This document shows positions 1 to 11,440 of a stretch of DNA of 64,000 bases, piece after piece. Under the pieces are notes generated by a model that did no database searches, was not told the DNA's origin, and saw only the letters and a program-made list of their open reading frames with translations. Position 1 is the first letter of the stretch, and every line of letters starts with the position of its first letter. Location of the stretch: the NCBI RefSeq assembly GCF_958298935.1, contig NC_084923.1:28240501-28304500 (forward strand), in the 5' to 3' direction. Source of the stretch: Phragmites australis (lineage: Eukaryota > Streptophyta > Magnoliopsida > Poales > Poaceae). Position numbers and translations under genes: made by a program.

Positions 1-96
1 AATAGACATTGAATATTCTACACAGACATGCTATCGACTTTGTCGAAGCCTGCAGTAAGGACTAGTTTCTCGGATGAGGGGTTCTACGACAACTTC
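1..96. other. Flank of element A, no feature seen
   Basis: This is a short stretch left of the first LTR. I recognise neither a gene nor a repeat in it. A 5-bp copy of its last bases is not found at the other end of element A, so the target duplication is lost or the element is truncated. Confidence 0.4.
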
Positions 97-1176
97 TAAT
101 GGGGACATCCCTAGCATTGACACTCCTCTCATACCAAATAACAGTGTTACTAAAATTGTGGGTCAATTACAAGAAGAAGAGCTAAAGAACTGGAGAAGGA
201 AATGCATTCTCAAGTGAACGCTAGCCTTGCTTTAATTAATTCAAATATTTTAGACTACTTCGTGCTTTCGGGTTGTTGCTTTAATATTCTTAAGAATGAT
301 GGGAGCTCATCAGATGATGATGATTTTTATCCTCGGAGAGTGATGTTCTCAAAACTGCTTTAAATGCAAGAGCTTGCAGCATAAAGATGAACAGGTGAAA
401 GCTATCCCTAAATATATGCTAGTAATTTCCATCGCGAATTGTTATATTATGTTTTGCCTTTAATTCCAGGAGGAATTTTGGTGGTTGGATGTGCACAAGA
501 AGATGGAAAGGAAGAAAAACTTATGTAGCAACATTTAATCAAGTCAAGTAGCTGGAAGGCCACCTGTTGCTGCAGGTTGTCTTCACATGCAAGTCTAGGA
601 AGCTCAACCATCTTTTAATCAAGTCCAAAGAACAAGGAGTACATCTTAATTCTAGTGTTCACATCATCAAGCATGTGCAGGAAGTCCAAACCATCAAGAA
701 TGCCAATAGCCATGCATGTAAGGACTACTTGCTTTCCCACTATCTAGTTTGAATTATAGCTTAGTGTGAGCTGAACCACCCCCTGGTACTATAAATAAGA
801 ATGTAACATAACATAGCAGGGACCTTTTGTTTTGCTTAAAAAGATTCGAGTTGAACTCTTGTGTTCTGTTCAGAATATCTCTAGTGAGTCTTGAGGGGCT
901 TACACAACTTGTTCTTTCAATTCCTGAGGGAGTTGCAGAATGCTGAATTGTGGTTCACCCAGTTTGTGCCTTCACATCTATACGGCATGATTGCGTGGGC
1001 TGGCCTCGTCGGTGCATGGAAGGGCAATAGACTTGGTAGTTCATCGCGACTGTAGAACTCGTGGTGCACTACCTCTTCATCAGTTCACGCAACGATAGTT
1101 ATCAATTTCGAGGATCCATTGAGAAGATCGGGACACAACAGTTTCTCTCACGTGATCCATACGTGTGCACACATCA
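97..1176 (+). repeat. 5' LTR of element A
   Basis: About 1.08 kb, directly repeated at 7099-8149 with visible substitutions and small indels. It ends in ACATCA two bases before the primer-binding site. The U5-like part resembles the LTR of element D. The first about 265 bp hold a decayed copy of the pol C-terminus, as expected where pol continues into the 3' LTR. Confidence 0.85.
790..797 (+). promoter_or_regulatory. Putative LTR TATA box (TATAAATA)
   Basis: A TATAAATA octamer lies in the 5' LTR, about 390 bp before the LTR end. This is a plausible distance for the U3/R boundary. The 3' LTR copy has changed to ACAAATAA near 7783, so only the 5' copy keeps it. Confidence 0.5.
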
Positions 1177-1178
1177 TC

Positions 1179-1191
1179 TGGTATCAGAGCC
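1179..1191 (+). other. Primer-binding site, initiator tRNA-Met type
   Basis: TGGTATCAGAGCC lies two bases after the LTR end. It is the perfect complement of the 3' end of plant initiator tRNA-Met and primes minus-strand synthesis. Confidence 0.9.
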
Positions 1192-1861
1192 TTCATTGAC
1201 TCGGTAGGATCGTTCTTCTTTTGGTCGGTTAGTTTGTTCCTATACCTATAGTCCACAAATAGCCAAACCGTAAAAAATTACATACCTAGCCATTTATTTT
1301 GCATCTGAATTGTAGTTTGCAGTCTCGAGTTTTCAATCTTTTGAGTCTTGTTTAGTTGTTGGTTTTCCCTTAATCCATTTCTTAGTGTTGTTCAGAACCA
1401 CCTCTTTATTTACTTTTTGTTCTAGATCTAAAAAAGATAGAAAGAAAGTGTGTAAAAGAAGAAAATAACATAAAAAAAGAGGCAATGATTATATACAAAA
1501 GAGATTGCAGGAGAAAGGGCATTGATCTGCGGTTCAGCTGATTCAAAGTGTGTCATACCCTATATCTTTGGTTACCTTGTTGCTTCACTGTCCACATATT
1601 TTCTTCTTGATCAGCAACATAGGCTTGTGATTTACTTGGATTTACTAATTGATTTTGCATCACTACTTTCAGATTGCAGTACAACAATTTCACCCCACCC
1701 AGCCTCACCCAAAGCATCGCAAGTTGAGCACTATCACCTCTTGTACAATCGCTCTTCCATCACTGTTTTGCTGCCCCGGTTCTCTCTTTTTAGGAAGACA
1801 AAGAGCTTGTTGCGTAAGTGGCAAGGGAGTATTATCCTTTATTGTTGTCTCTACTAATAAG
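1192..1861 (+). other. Untranslated leader of element A
   Basis: AT-rich non-coding leader between primer site and gag. It can be aligned loosely with the leader of D. Short ORFs here read across stops in the gag frame and look spurious. Confidence 0.6.
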
Positions 1862-3296
1862 GCAGGAAATGATGATGCAAATGGGTCTCGAACCAACACC
1901 AGTGCTGTTGTATCAATGGAGGAATTCCAGCAGTTTCGAACACAAATGAACGAATTGATGGAGCAGCTGCAAGCCCTCCAGCTCCAAGTGCAAACTGAAG
2001 CAGAGTTTCCACATAGCTGATCTTGATGATGCTGTCGCTGCTGCATTGGAGGTTGAAGCTACACGTCTTCAAGCGGAGGCGGCACGTGGAGCTGCTGGCC
2101 ATGGACGTGGCACTGCTGGTCGTGGCCAGGGTCATAGATTGGGCAATAACGCTGATAATGTTTGGCGCCACATGTTTGGTCATGTGCGGCGCATTCCTGT
2201 TGGAGGTGCTAGAGGTTTTGATGTAGATTCTAATTTTTATGCTGATGGTGGAGGAATGTTTGGTGACCTAAATGACCACTGACACGGTGGCGATGATGGC
2301 CATCATGAACGACGTCGTGTAGCTCCTGATCGTCATCGTAATGCCAACAGTTTGGGGAAGATTAAAGTGTCTATTTCTAAATTTAATGATAAGGAGAATG
2401 CTGGTGATTATTTTCAATGGGAGACCAAGGTTGATCAGATCTTTGATTTATATGATTATGCTCCTAAAAAGAAGGCAAAACTTGCTGTTATTGAGTTCAC
2501 AGGTTATTCCATCACTTGGTGGAATCAAGTCCGTGTTGAATTACGTCGTGTGGGACAAGATCATATTACTTGAGAGGAAACGAAGCGAGAAATGAGGCGT
2601 CATTTTGTTCCTGCATATTACTCTCATGAACTTCATTTGAGGCTGAAACGGCTTGTGCAAGGTAATCGCAATGTGGATGAATATTACCAAGAAATGGAGA
2701 TGTGCCTACTTCATCACTGAAGATGAGGAGTCGTTGATGGATTGTTTCTTGGTTGGTCTCAATAAACCAATCGCTGATAATGTGGACATGACTAATTACA
2801 CCACTCTCACTGAATTGGTCCATTTTGCTAATAGGGCAGAGCGGCAAATTGCTGATTCTACAAAGAGTCGTGTGATATTTTCAGCTGCTAACAATTCTAC
2901 TCAAGGGTGTCCTCTACAGCAGCAAGGTTCTGGATCGCGCATACCTTCCTCTCGTGCGCCATTGACACCTCCTCATTCAGTTTCAGTGCCACATAAAACA
3001 TTTGAAGCAAAGCACAAGAGTATTGTGTCCAATCAGTCTAGTTCTTCATCCTCTCAAGCTAAAAAGAAGAGAAGTAATATTGAATGTTTTAAGCGTGGTG
3101 GTCATGGGCATAAGCAGGCTGAGTGCTCTAATGGGCATAAGCAGGCTGAGTGCTCTAATCGGCATGTTATTATTGCTCTTGCTGATGGTTCCTATGATTC
3201 ACAAAGTAAAGAGGAGGATAAGGGAGACGGCATTGACCTCCATGATTCAAACTTGGAAACTTACGAGTATGAGGCAGAAGATGGTGAGTTAGAATA
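1862..3296 (+). pseudogene. gag pseudogene of element A
   Basis: Decayed capsid gene. It has a glutamine-rich N-terminal coiled-coil region (about 1916-2020), an alanine/arginine/glycine-rich stretch (about 2050-2290), and the retrotransposon gag core with ITWWNQVRVE (about 2510) and the FLVGLNKPIADNVDMT block (about 2745). A zinc knuckle starts near 3085, where its second Cys has become Arg (CFKRGGHGHKQAEC). The frame changes several times. A clean in-frame 27-bp tandem duplication (3106-3132 and 3133-3159) repeats the GHKQAECSN end of the knuckle. Alignment to D gag supports the call. Confidence 0.85.
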
Positions 3297-3774
3297 GGGT
3301 CTGAATTGCATTGCCCGTCAATCTTTTTCCTCCATCCATGTGGTTAACTCACATCAAGATGTTCCTAGTACCATTGAGGAAATTACTATTGCTGACTTTG
3401 ATGAATTGCTTGCTGATTCGAGTGATGATTTATCTGCTGAAGGAGCAAGTTTCATGGCAGTTGCACCCCTTTTTGCAGAACATCTATTTCTTTATTGGCT
3501 GCACGACATCCAGTTACTAGCAGCGACGTGGTCACATCTGCTGCTGCTGCTGCGTATGACACACATCAACCTATTGATAATGTTGATTGTTATCCTGAAT
3601 TGGGTGAGGAATTGCCATTATTTTCTAGGGCACATGCTTCTACACACCTTTTGTAGTCACATCTCATATTTGGACAAATGTGTTTGTTTTCTATTTTGGC
3701 TGCAACAAATCTCTCTTTGGTGGTTCGTTGAGTTCTTTCTACTCAATTATTTGCAGCTGAACAACGCCAGCGCC
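3297..3774 (+). pseudogene. gag-protease linker of element A, degraded
   Basis: This corresponds to the acidic linker between zinc knuckle and protease in D. An IADFDELLADSSDDLS stretch (about 3385-3440) matches the CADFDDLLADFDD stretch of D. The rest is out of frame. There is no independent gene. Confidence 0.6.
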
Positions 3775-4298
3775 ATAAGTTGTTCCAAAATCAATGTAAA
3801 GTTAAAGGGCAGGTTTGTCATTTTATCATTGATGGTGGGAGCTGCAATAACATTGTGAGTGCAATGCTTGTTGAGAAGCTCAATCTAACAACACATCGTC
3901 ATCCTCATCCTTACCATATGCAATGGTTGAATAATTCTGGAACAATTAGGGTGTCATCCATGGTCAGATTATCATTCTCCATTAGCGACTACCATGATAA
4001 GGTGGACTGTGATGCTTTTCTTATGCAAGCATGCCACTTGCTTCTAGGTCGCCGATGGCAGTTTGATGTGGATTCAGTACACTTTGGACGCTCCAACAAG
4101 CACACATTTTTGCGTAAAGAGAAGAAGGTGGTGTTGATTCCATTATCTCCTAAAGAAATACATGCTTCTGATGTTGCTCGGGCAAAAAGAGAGGGGAGTG
4201 AGAAGAGAAAACTGAGTGAGCCACAAAAACATATTGAGCGAGAGAATCCTAAGCCATCACATTGTATCAAGCCAACTGAATACAAAAGAGTGCCATAA
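3775..4298 (+). pseudogene. Aspartic protease remnant of element A
   Basis: A 172-codon open stretch encodes the retropepsin-like domain. It keeps the active-site block [15 protein letters not shown] near its start and the [20 protein letters not shown] block. The matching segment of D is about 80% identical by eye. It is cut off from gag upstream and stops at 4298 before the RT linker, so it cannot act as part of a polyprotein. Confidence 0.8.
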
Positions 4299-4316
4299 AA
4301 GAATGAGTGTTTATTA

Positions 4317-5180
4317 GTGAGCCAGAGTGATTTGAGAGACATAAGGAACACCAAAACCCCTTTCTTTGTACTCATGTACAAGGAAGCTTTGTTTTCAACT
4401 AATGACTCACATTCCACATTGCCTAGTGTTGTTCTTGATTTATTGCATGAATTCAAGGACATTTTCCCTGAAGAGGTGCCATCCGGTCTTCCTTCTCTAC
4501 GTGGCATTGAGCACCAAATTGACTTGGTACTTAGTGCATCTCTTCCAAACCACCTGTCGTACTGTACTAATCCAGAGGAGATAAAAGAAATTCACGATAG
4601 GTAAAAGAACTTCTGAATAAAGGGTATATCCAAAAATCTCTATCACCTTGTGTTGTTCCTGTACTATTAGTACCTAAGAAAGATGGGTCTTGGTGCAAGT
4701 GTGTTGACTGTCGAGCCATTAATGCTATCATTGTTTGCTATTGTCATCCTATTTCTAGATTAGATGATATGTTAGACGAGTTGAGTGGCTCAATTAGTTT
4801 TTCTAAAATTGGTTTGCATAGTAGCTATCATCAAATCCGCATGAAAATTGGTGATGAATAGAAGACAACATTTAAGACAAAATTTGGTTTGTATGAATGG
4901 CTTGTCATGCCTTTTGGTTTGACAAATTCACCTTCTAGATTTATGCATTTAATTAATCATGTTCTGAAACCTTTTATTGGAAAGTTTGTCATTGTTTATT
5001 TTTATGACATCCTAATTTACAGTAAATCACATGCTGAACATACTAATCATATTCGCCAAGTACTTGCTGTTTTGCGAGCTGAAAAATTGTATGAGAACAT
5101 TGCTAAATGCACTTTTTGCACAGACCGTGTTGTTTTCCTTGGGCTTTGTTGTTATTGCACAGGGAATCCAAGTGGATGAA
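4317..5180 (+). pseudogene. Reverse transcriptase remnant of element A
   Basis: Degenerate RT. Motifs [17 protein letters not shown] (about 4640), RMKIGDE followed by a TAG stop at 4860 (Trp in D), and [14 protein letters not shown] (about 4885) can be read. The catalytic YFDD box reads YFYD near 4998, so one catalytic Asp is now Tyr. Several frame changes make it non-functional. Confidence 0.85.
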
Positions 5181-5818
5181 GAGAAGATCAAGGCAATTAA
5201 AGAGTGGCCTACACCTACAAATGTGAGCCAAGTACGAAGTTTCCATTGCTTTGTTGGTTTTTACCACAAATTTGTGAAAGATTTCAGCACAATCGTTGCA
5301 CCACGAAACAACTTGACAAAGAAGGATGTTCCATTCTAGTGGGGAGATGAACAAGAATATGCCTTTAATGAGTTGCAAAGAAGGCTTTGTGAAGCACCAC
5401 TGCTACAGCTACCTGATTTTGAGAAAACTTTTGAGATTTATTGCGATGCTAGTGGTATCGGCATTGGAGGTGTCTTGCTTCAACAAGGTAAACATGTTGC
5501 CTATTTTTCTGAAAAACTGAATGGTCCACATCTGAACTACTTCATTTATGACAAAGAGTTTTATGCTTTAGTTTGAGTTTTGGAAAATCTGGCAACATTA
5601 TTTATTACCTAAGGAATTTGTTATACATTTTGATCATGAAGTATTGAAATATCTCAAAACTCAGGGTAAGCTGAATCGTAGACATGCTAAATGAATTGAA
5701 ATTTATAGAAACATTTCCATATGTTGTGAACACATGATAAAGGTAAAGATAACATTGTTGCTGATGCATTGTTATGAAGATGTGCTTTGATTACTCAATT
5801 AGATAGAATAGTGCTTGG
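5181..5818 (+). pseudogene. RNase H remnant of element A
   Basis: The connection and RNase H domain follow the [21 protein letters not shown] and [20 protein letters not shown] are readable at 5440-5570. Stops and single-base indels occur at 5336, 5575 and 5690. The matching domain in D is intact. Confidence 0.8.
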
Positions 5819-5867
5819 GCGCAGGCGCTTCGGGGTCTTACCATCCCTCGAGTCCAATCTCGGGATG
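5819..5867. other. 49-bp GC-rich foreign insertion in pol of A
   Basis: Compared with D, nine bases (TTTGGAATC) are replaced by 49 GC-rich bases. The sequence on both sides aligns with D, and the inserted tract has no match elsewhere in the window that I could find. It contains CCCTCGAG and CTCGGG, which could form a weak hairpin. No target duplication is evident. Confidence 0.6.
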
Positions 5868-7098
5868 AATTAAAACACTTTATGCCAACGAACCTGATTT
5901 TAGAGAAGTTTTCTCAAAGTGTTTTTCTGGCAAAGGTTGTGATAAGTTCTATGTGCATGATGGTTTCTTATTTCGATCTAACAAATTATGCATCACAGTT
6001 TGCTCTGTTCGTAGTATTCTTTTGTAGGAGGCACATGCAGGTAGCTTGGTAGGTCATTTTGGTGTGAAAAAGACTTTTGACATGCTCGCTGACCACTTCT
6101 TTTGGCCCCATATGAGATGTGATGTACAACACTATGTTGAACGATGCACAACATGCCTGAAAGCTAAATCCCGCCTTATTCCCCATGGTTTATACCTTCC
6201 GCTACCAATTCCTAGCGCACCTTGGGAAGACATATCTATGGGCGTTGTCTTTGGATTGCCTCGGACTCACAGGGGGAGGGATTCGATCTTTGTTGTTGTT
6301 TATCAATTTTAAAAAATGGCACATTTTATTCTATGTCATAAGAGCGATGATGTTTCGCATGCTGCTAATTTATTTTTCAGGGAAATCGTTCGCTTACATG
6401 GAGTACCCATGACAATTGTTTTAGATCAAGATGCCGAATTTCTAAGCTACTTTTGTAGGACATTGTGGGGTAAACTTGGCACCAAATTGTTGTTTTCTAC
6501 AACATGCCACCCGCAAACAGCTAGCTGGACAAACTGAGGTTGTCAACTGTACATTATCAACCATGCTAAGAGCTATGCTGAAGAAAAATCTGAAAATGTA
6601 GGAAGATTGCCTTCAACATGTGGAGTTTGCTTATAATAGGGCAGTACATTCAACCGCAAATTTTTGTCCTTTTGAGATTGTTTATGGTTTCATACTCCGA
6701 TGGATCTTTTGCCCTTGCCATTGTAGGACAGGGTTGATATAGATGCTGCAAAGCAATCTAAGTTGATCAAGAAACTAGACAAGAACACGAGAAAGAACAT
6801 CGAGAAGAAGTCTCTACAGTATGCAAAACAAGCGAACAAGGGCAATAAATAGGTTTTATTGCAGCCAGGAGGCCTCATGTGGTACATTTGCGTAAGGATC
6901 ATTTTCCCCAATAGCGCAAGAGTAAGTTATCACCTCGCGGACATGGTCCATTCAAGGTTCTAGAGAATATAAATCATAATGCATACAAAATTGAGTTGCC
7001 TCCTGAATACTCAAATGTGAGTGCAACATTTTACGTCGAGGACTTACTCCCTTTTGTTGGTGAGTTTGAGTTGAGGACGACTCCACAAGAGGGGGAGG
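5868..7098 (+). pseudogene. Integrase remnant of element A
   Basis: It holds the HHCC zinc region ([21 protein letters not shown] at about 6055, cut to its motif here: H, H, then CTTC), a core with DQDAEF in place of DRDAKF, and [10 protein letters not shown] where D has [10 protein letters not shown]. The DDE triad is therefore broken. The GPF module (HGPFKVLENI) and the acidic tail FVGEFELRTTPQEGE follow. Stops occur at 6310, 6534, 6600 and 6850. Confidence 0.8.
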
Positions 7099-8149
7099 CA
7101 TCCCTAGCATTGACACTCCTCTCATACCAAATAACAGTGTTACGGAAGTTATGGGTCCAATTACAAGAAGAAGAGCTAAAGAACTGGACAAGGAAATGCA
7201 TTCTCAGGTGAACGCTAGCCTTGCTTTAATTAATTTGAATATTTCAGACTACTCCATGCTTTTGGGTTGTTGTTTTAATATTCTTAGGAATGATGGGAGC
7301 TCATGGGATGATGATGATTTTTATCCTCGGAGAGTGCTGTTCTCAAAACTGCTTTAAATGCAAGTGCTTGCAGCATAAAGCTGAACAGGTGAAAGCTATC
7401 CCTAAGTATATGTTACTAATTTCCATTGCGAATTGTTATATTGTGTTTTTCCTTTAATTCCAGGAGGAATTTTGGTGGCTGGATGTGCACAAGAAGATGG
7501 AAAGGGAGAGAAACTTCTATAGCAACATTTAATCAAGTCAAGTAGCTGGAAGGCTACCTGTTGCTGCAGATTGTGTCCACATGCAAGTCTAGGAAGCTCA
7601 ACCATCTTTTAATGAAGTCCAAACAACTAGGAGGACATCTTAATTCTACTATTCATGTCAACAAGCATGTGCAGGAAGTCCAAACCATCAAGAATTCCAA
7701 CAGCCATGCATGCAAGGACTACTTGCTTTCCCACTACCTAGTTTGAGTTATAGCTTAGTGTGAACTAAACCACCCTCTGGTACTACAAATAAGAATCTAA
7801 TAGAACATAGTAGGGACCTTTTTGTTTTGCTTAAAAAGATTCGACTTGAAATCTTGTGTTCTGTTCAGAATATCTCTAGTGTGTCCTTGAGGGGCTCATA
7901 CAACTTGTTCTTTCGATTCCTGAGGGGCGGTTCACCTAGTTTGTGCCTTCACATCTATATGGCGTTATTGCGTGGATGGCCTCATCAGTGCATGAAAGGG
8001 CGATTGTCTTGGTAGTTCGTCGTGAGGTTAGAACTCGTGGTGCACTGCCTCGTCTTCAGGTCGCGCAGCGATAGTTATCAAGTTCGAGGATCCACTGAGA
8101 AGATTGGAACATAGCAGTTGCTCTTACATGATCCATACGCGTGCGCACA
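7099..8149 (+). repeat. 3' LTR of element A
   Basis: A direct repeat of 97-1176. The start is truncated: the expected TGATGAGGTC is missing after the polypurine-like GAGGGGGAGGC. The end stops at GCGCACA without the final TCA. The pol tail (GPITRRRAKELDKEMHSQVNASL, 7151 onward in part) lies inside it, as in element D. Confidence 0.85.
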
Positions 8150-9060
8150 AAAACATGACCCTACTCAAAGGTCAGAGACATGTAATCCCTAAAACAAGAT
8201 GAACCGAGAAGGCAACCGAGCAATTAACTGCCATAGAACCTCCCTAGTCAAAGGTCATTTGATCAATGACTGGTGCGAGTTCATCAACGAGTGGAGACAC
8301 TTGAAGACCCCAGAGGCAATATGAATTGCCCCTCGACGATCCTATCGGAGGACATCCCGGCACCACTCTAGCTGGGGCCAATCTTCGGTCCCCATGGAAA
8401 AGACACCAAAGGTTGTCCGAACCAAGCTAGCATCCATTAATGCGTGCAAGGTCTTCTCCCTAGATCTACAGAATGTGAACTGGCTAGCAAGGTTGCGCCC
8501 TGGGTTAATCGAGAAATACAATGGGAGCATGAATCCCGTGGAGTTCCTATAGATCTATTCCACAGTGATCCAAGCTGCTGGTGGGGACGAGAAGGTAATG
8601 GCGAATTACCTCCCGACGGTCCTTGAAAGGTCGGCCATGACAAGGCTAACCAACTTGTCACAAAGGACCTCTACTCGTGGGAACAACGCTGTGATGTATT
8701 CAGAGTGAACTTCCAGGGTATGTGCGTTTGCCTTGGCGCAAAAAAACAATCTCTACCATTGCGAGCAAACCTAGAAAGAAACCTTGCATTAATTCATGTG
8801 CTGCTTTAGCAACATTCAGAACACCATCCCCAAGATCGGTTACTACGATGTCATCCAAGCGTTCACTCAGGGGATTAGGAGCCATTGATGCGTAGAAGAT
8901 GTTGCCAAGAAGGAGCCCCAAATGGTCAAAGAACTTATGAAGATCATTGATATGTCTGCTATTGGGGGAAATGCCCCAGCCCACAGGCATTACCAGGAAG
9001 TTGCCAGCTGGTGCCACTCCAAAGCCCTAAGGCTCTAGGCACCCCATCAAGATTAAAACC
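8150..9060 (+). pseudogene. Tat-type gag fragment
   Basis: Translation with frame changes gives blocks typical of Tat-lineage (RIRE2/Grande-like) gag: RLRPGLIEKYNGSMNPVEFL (about 8490), IQAAGGDEKVMANYLP (about 8565), NTIPKIGYYDVIQAFTQGI (about 8820) and EDVAKKEPQMVKELMKIID (about 8895). Stops and indels are frequent. It abuts the truncated LTR of element A at 8149 and is followed by an LTR rather than by pol, so most of the parent element is missing. Confidence 0.7.
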
Positions 9061-9618
9061 TCTGGAGGCCGTAAGGGCTCATTAGGCCGCTCCTTCTCTA
9101 GGCAAGAGAGGCAGCTAGCCTCCAGAGAAAATATCAGCAAAGAAAGGACACCCCCTACAATCATCTGACATGAAGTGACTGACAGTTAATGCTAGTGCAA
9201 GTGGAGGTATCCTGACACCCGGGACAGCGCAGTGCCATGCCACAATTGATGACTGGCTTAGCATCGCACCTTTATGATTGCTTGCACCACTGTATTTGCC
9301 ATAATAGATAATATCTTCTAGGTAGGGGTAAAAGTATTTTTACCAAGGCTCGAGCTTTGTAAGTTCAACTGGTCTTTGGCCCTGCAGTATGTCAGTAACT
9401 TGTATTGTATTTTCTATAGGGCATACTTGTATGTTTATACCCTAAATGGCATTATAAATACAGACCCCTGGCCACCGGACCAGAGGACACACAAAAAATC
9501 CTTTAATGATCAATACACATGGTGTTCCTTCCTCTCCACTTCTTGTCCAAGCTTGAGCCATTCGTGTGAATGTGCTCTCACTATGCTTGTTCGTGGAAGA
9601 CATTTTCTTCCTCCAACA
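9061..9618 (+). repeat. Tat-type LTR (start near 9160 not resolved)
   Basis: It ends in CCAACA one base before a TGGCGCC-type primer site and contains a TATA box. These are the marks of a 5' LTR. No second copy is in the window, so the left boundary is uncertain; TGACATGAAG at about 9167 is a candidate. It is preceded by gag, which is not the normal order. Confidence 0.6.
9453..9460 (+). promoter_or_regulatory. Putative LTR TATA box (TATAAATA)
   Basis: TATAAATA followed by ACAGACCCC lies about 160 bp before the LTR end. This is a normal place for a plant LTR promoter. The Tat element's 5' LTR has the same octamer on the minus strand near 32970. Confidence 0.6.
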
Positions 9619-9619
9619 G

Positions 9620-9637
9620 TGGCGCCGTCCATGGGGA
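9620..9637 (+). other. Primer-binding site of TGGCGCC type
   Basis: TGGCGCCGTCCATGGGGA starts one base after the LTR end. This is the form usual for grass Tat-type elements. Which tRNA it pairs with cannot be fixed from the window. Confidence 0.8.
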
Positions 9638-10667
9638 TATGAATATAGAAGTATAAAGAGAGGTAGGACACCACTAAAGACCACTAAGACACTAGCCCTA
9701 GCAATCGTTTCACCCATGATGAAATATGCATGCAACTATGACCAAGCACACCAAGTGCCCCTGCCAACTTCGCAGCTGGGTGGAACGATGACCCTCTAGC
9801 CAACAATGACCCAATAGCTTGGGCTGGCGTGAAGATCTAGGATAGCATGGAAGCCTTCCAACAGTGGTGCGGTGAAGACCTCGCCACACCACGAGAGGTT
9901 GTGGCTGAGACCGCAGCCACATTGGTTGCTCTCTAATGGTTCTGGTTCTAGACGCTTGAACCCAAGGGTATTCATGCCTGGGCCTGGGCCCAGCTCCGAG
10001 GAATATCTTCTTACAATACCCAGGATACCCTTGCCTAACCAACATCTTTAGAGAGTCTGGCTGCCTGGCATCCTCCTCGACCCCCTCCGATGGAAGAAGA
10101 TTCCAAGGGGGACCAGGACTTTAGGGCGCATAGATCCTGCCAACGCCATCGATGCAACAATCATGATGTCAACCGCATGAAAGAGGCTCTAAGTCCATCC
10201 TGGTCCAGAAGGTGTAGTCAGGACTACTATGGCTCCAAAAACCGATTTTCCCGACAGCTTCACCAGTCTCCTCCGATGGAAAATGGCTCCAGGGAAACCA
10301 CGGGCTTTGGTGCGCACTATCCCCGCCGACGCCCTCAATGCTGACTAAGGGTTGTGGTACCACCAAAAGTGTACGGGTGTATCCTGCACGAGCCCGGATG
10401 TGGCCATAATACAAACAATTGCTGAACCCTCATAACTTTCTAGGAGGAGTACCTCACAAGGCAGGCAGGACACCTAGTAGGGGAGGAAGCCGGCGATGGG
10501 TGACATAGGGGTCGTAGGATTAGAGTGGGCCCCTGGGCAGGTCTCTGGGCCTCCGATCCAGCTCTACAGCTACCAACTCCACCACCAACGAAACAATATT
10601 TCAGTGATGAGGGTTGAGCTATCCCGATAGCCCTGACCATAATATAGCCCTGCAGGTCGAAGACCAA
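9638..10667 (+). pseudogene. Leader and gag N-terminal remnant, Tat-type
   Basis: GC-rich sequence after the primer site, with no long ORF. Two imperfect copies of a module start near 10085 and 10271 (both TCCGATGGAA, later GCGCA and GCC-ACGCC), giving a degenerate duplication of about 186 bp. I cannot recognise a conserved domain. Position alone suggests leader and gag start of the element whose LTR ends at 9618. Confidence 0.45.
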
Positions 10668-11440
10668 CTGCCACGGTGCTCCGGATGGCCCTAATTCTAG
10701 AGCCTGACCACGGCTAATGGCCGAGAGGGTCGCTGACCAGCTCCCCTGGCCTTGCCATCAGCTTCACCTCGGGCAAATGTCGTGGGGCTCCAAATGGCCT
10801 TGCCTCTGAAGCCTGACCGTGGCTAAGTGTCTAGGGGGACATGGGCTACCTCCTTCGGTCCAGCCATCAGCTTCGCCTCTGGCAAATGCCGTGGGGATTT
10901 GGATGGCCCTACCTCTAGAGTCTAACCACGGCTAAGGGCCGAGGGTGTCGCAGGCCACCTCCCCTGGCCCAGCCATCAGCTTCACCTCAGGCAAATGGCA
11001 TGGGGCTTTGGATGGCCCTACATCCAGAGCCTGATCGCGACTAAGGGCTGATGGGGTCACGAACCGCCTTCCCCAACCCAGCCATCGATTTTGCCTCTAA
11101 CAAACTCTGTGGGGCTCCAGATGGCCCTGCCTTTGAAGCCCGACCGTGGCTAAGGGCTGAGTGGGTCATGGACTGCCTCCCCCGGCCCAGCCATCAGCTT
11201 CGCCTCTGGCAAATACCACGGTGCGCCTGATGACCCTGCCTCCAGAGCTTGACCGTGGCTAAGGGCCGAGGGGATTGTAGACTGCCTCCCACGACCAAGC
11301 CATCAGCTTCACCTCTGGCAAATGTCATAGGGCTCTGGATGGCTCTACCTTCGTTGCTTGATCGCAGCTATGGGTCGACGGAGTCATGGACCACCTCCAT
11401 TGACCTAGCCATTGGCTTCACGTACCTTAACTCCTCAGGC
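10668..11440. repeat. Tandem array, exact 109-bp period, about 7 units
   Basis: The marker GCCATCAGCTTC, or a close variant, occurs at 10754, 10863, 10972, 11081, 11190, 11299 and 11408. Each step is exactly 109 bp. Units differ by many substitutions but no net indel. A conserved core GACCGTGGCTAAGGGCCGAG recurs. The period is not a multiple of three and all frames have stops, so it is non-coding. Tat-lineage elements are known for tandem arrays near the 3' end, so it may be part of the preceding Tat remnant. Confidence 0.9.

Larger units (their letters stand above)
97..8149 (+). mobile_element. CRM-like Ty3/gypsy retrotransposon A, degenerate
   Basis: This is a full-length but decayed LTR retrotransposon. 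The order is LTR, initiator tRNA-Met primer site, gag, protease, RT, RNase H, integrase, LTR. It matches element D (41080-49225) almost throughout and is clearly the same family. Every coding domain carries stops or frameshifts. The 5' LTR lacks a clean TG start (TAATG). The 3' LTR has lost about 10 bp at its start and the final TCA. No target duplication is visible. Family assignment rests on similarity to D, whose pol runs into the 3' LTR. Confidence 0.85.

Noticed and set aside
5819..5867. Possible tRNA fragment in the 49-bp insertion
   Set aside because: No proper T-arm with GTTC loop and no cloverleaf can be drawn.
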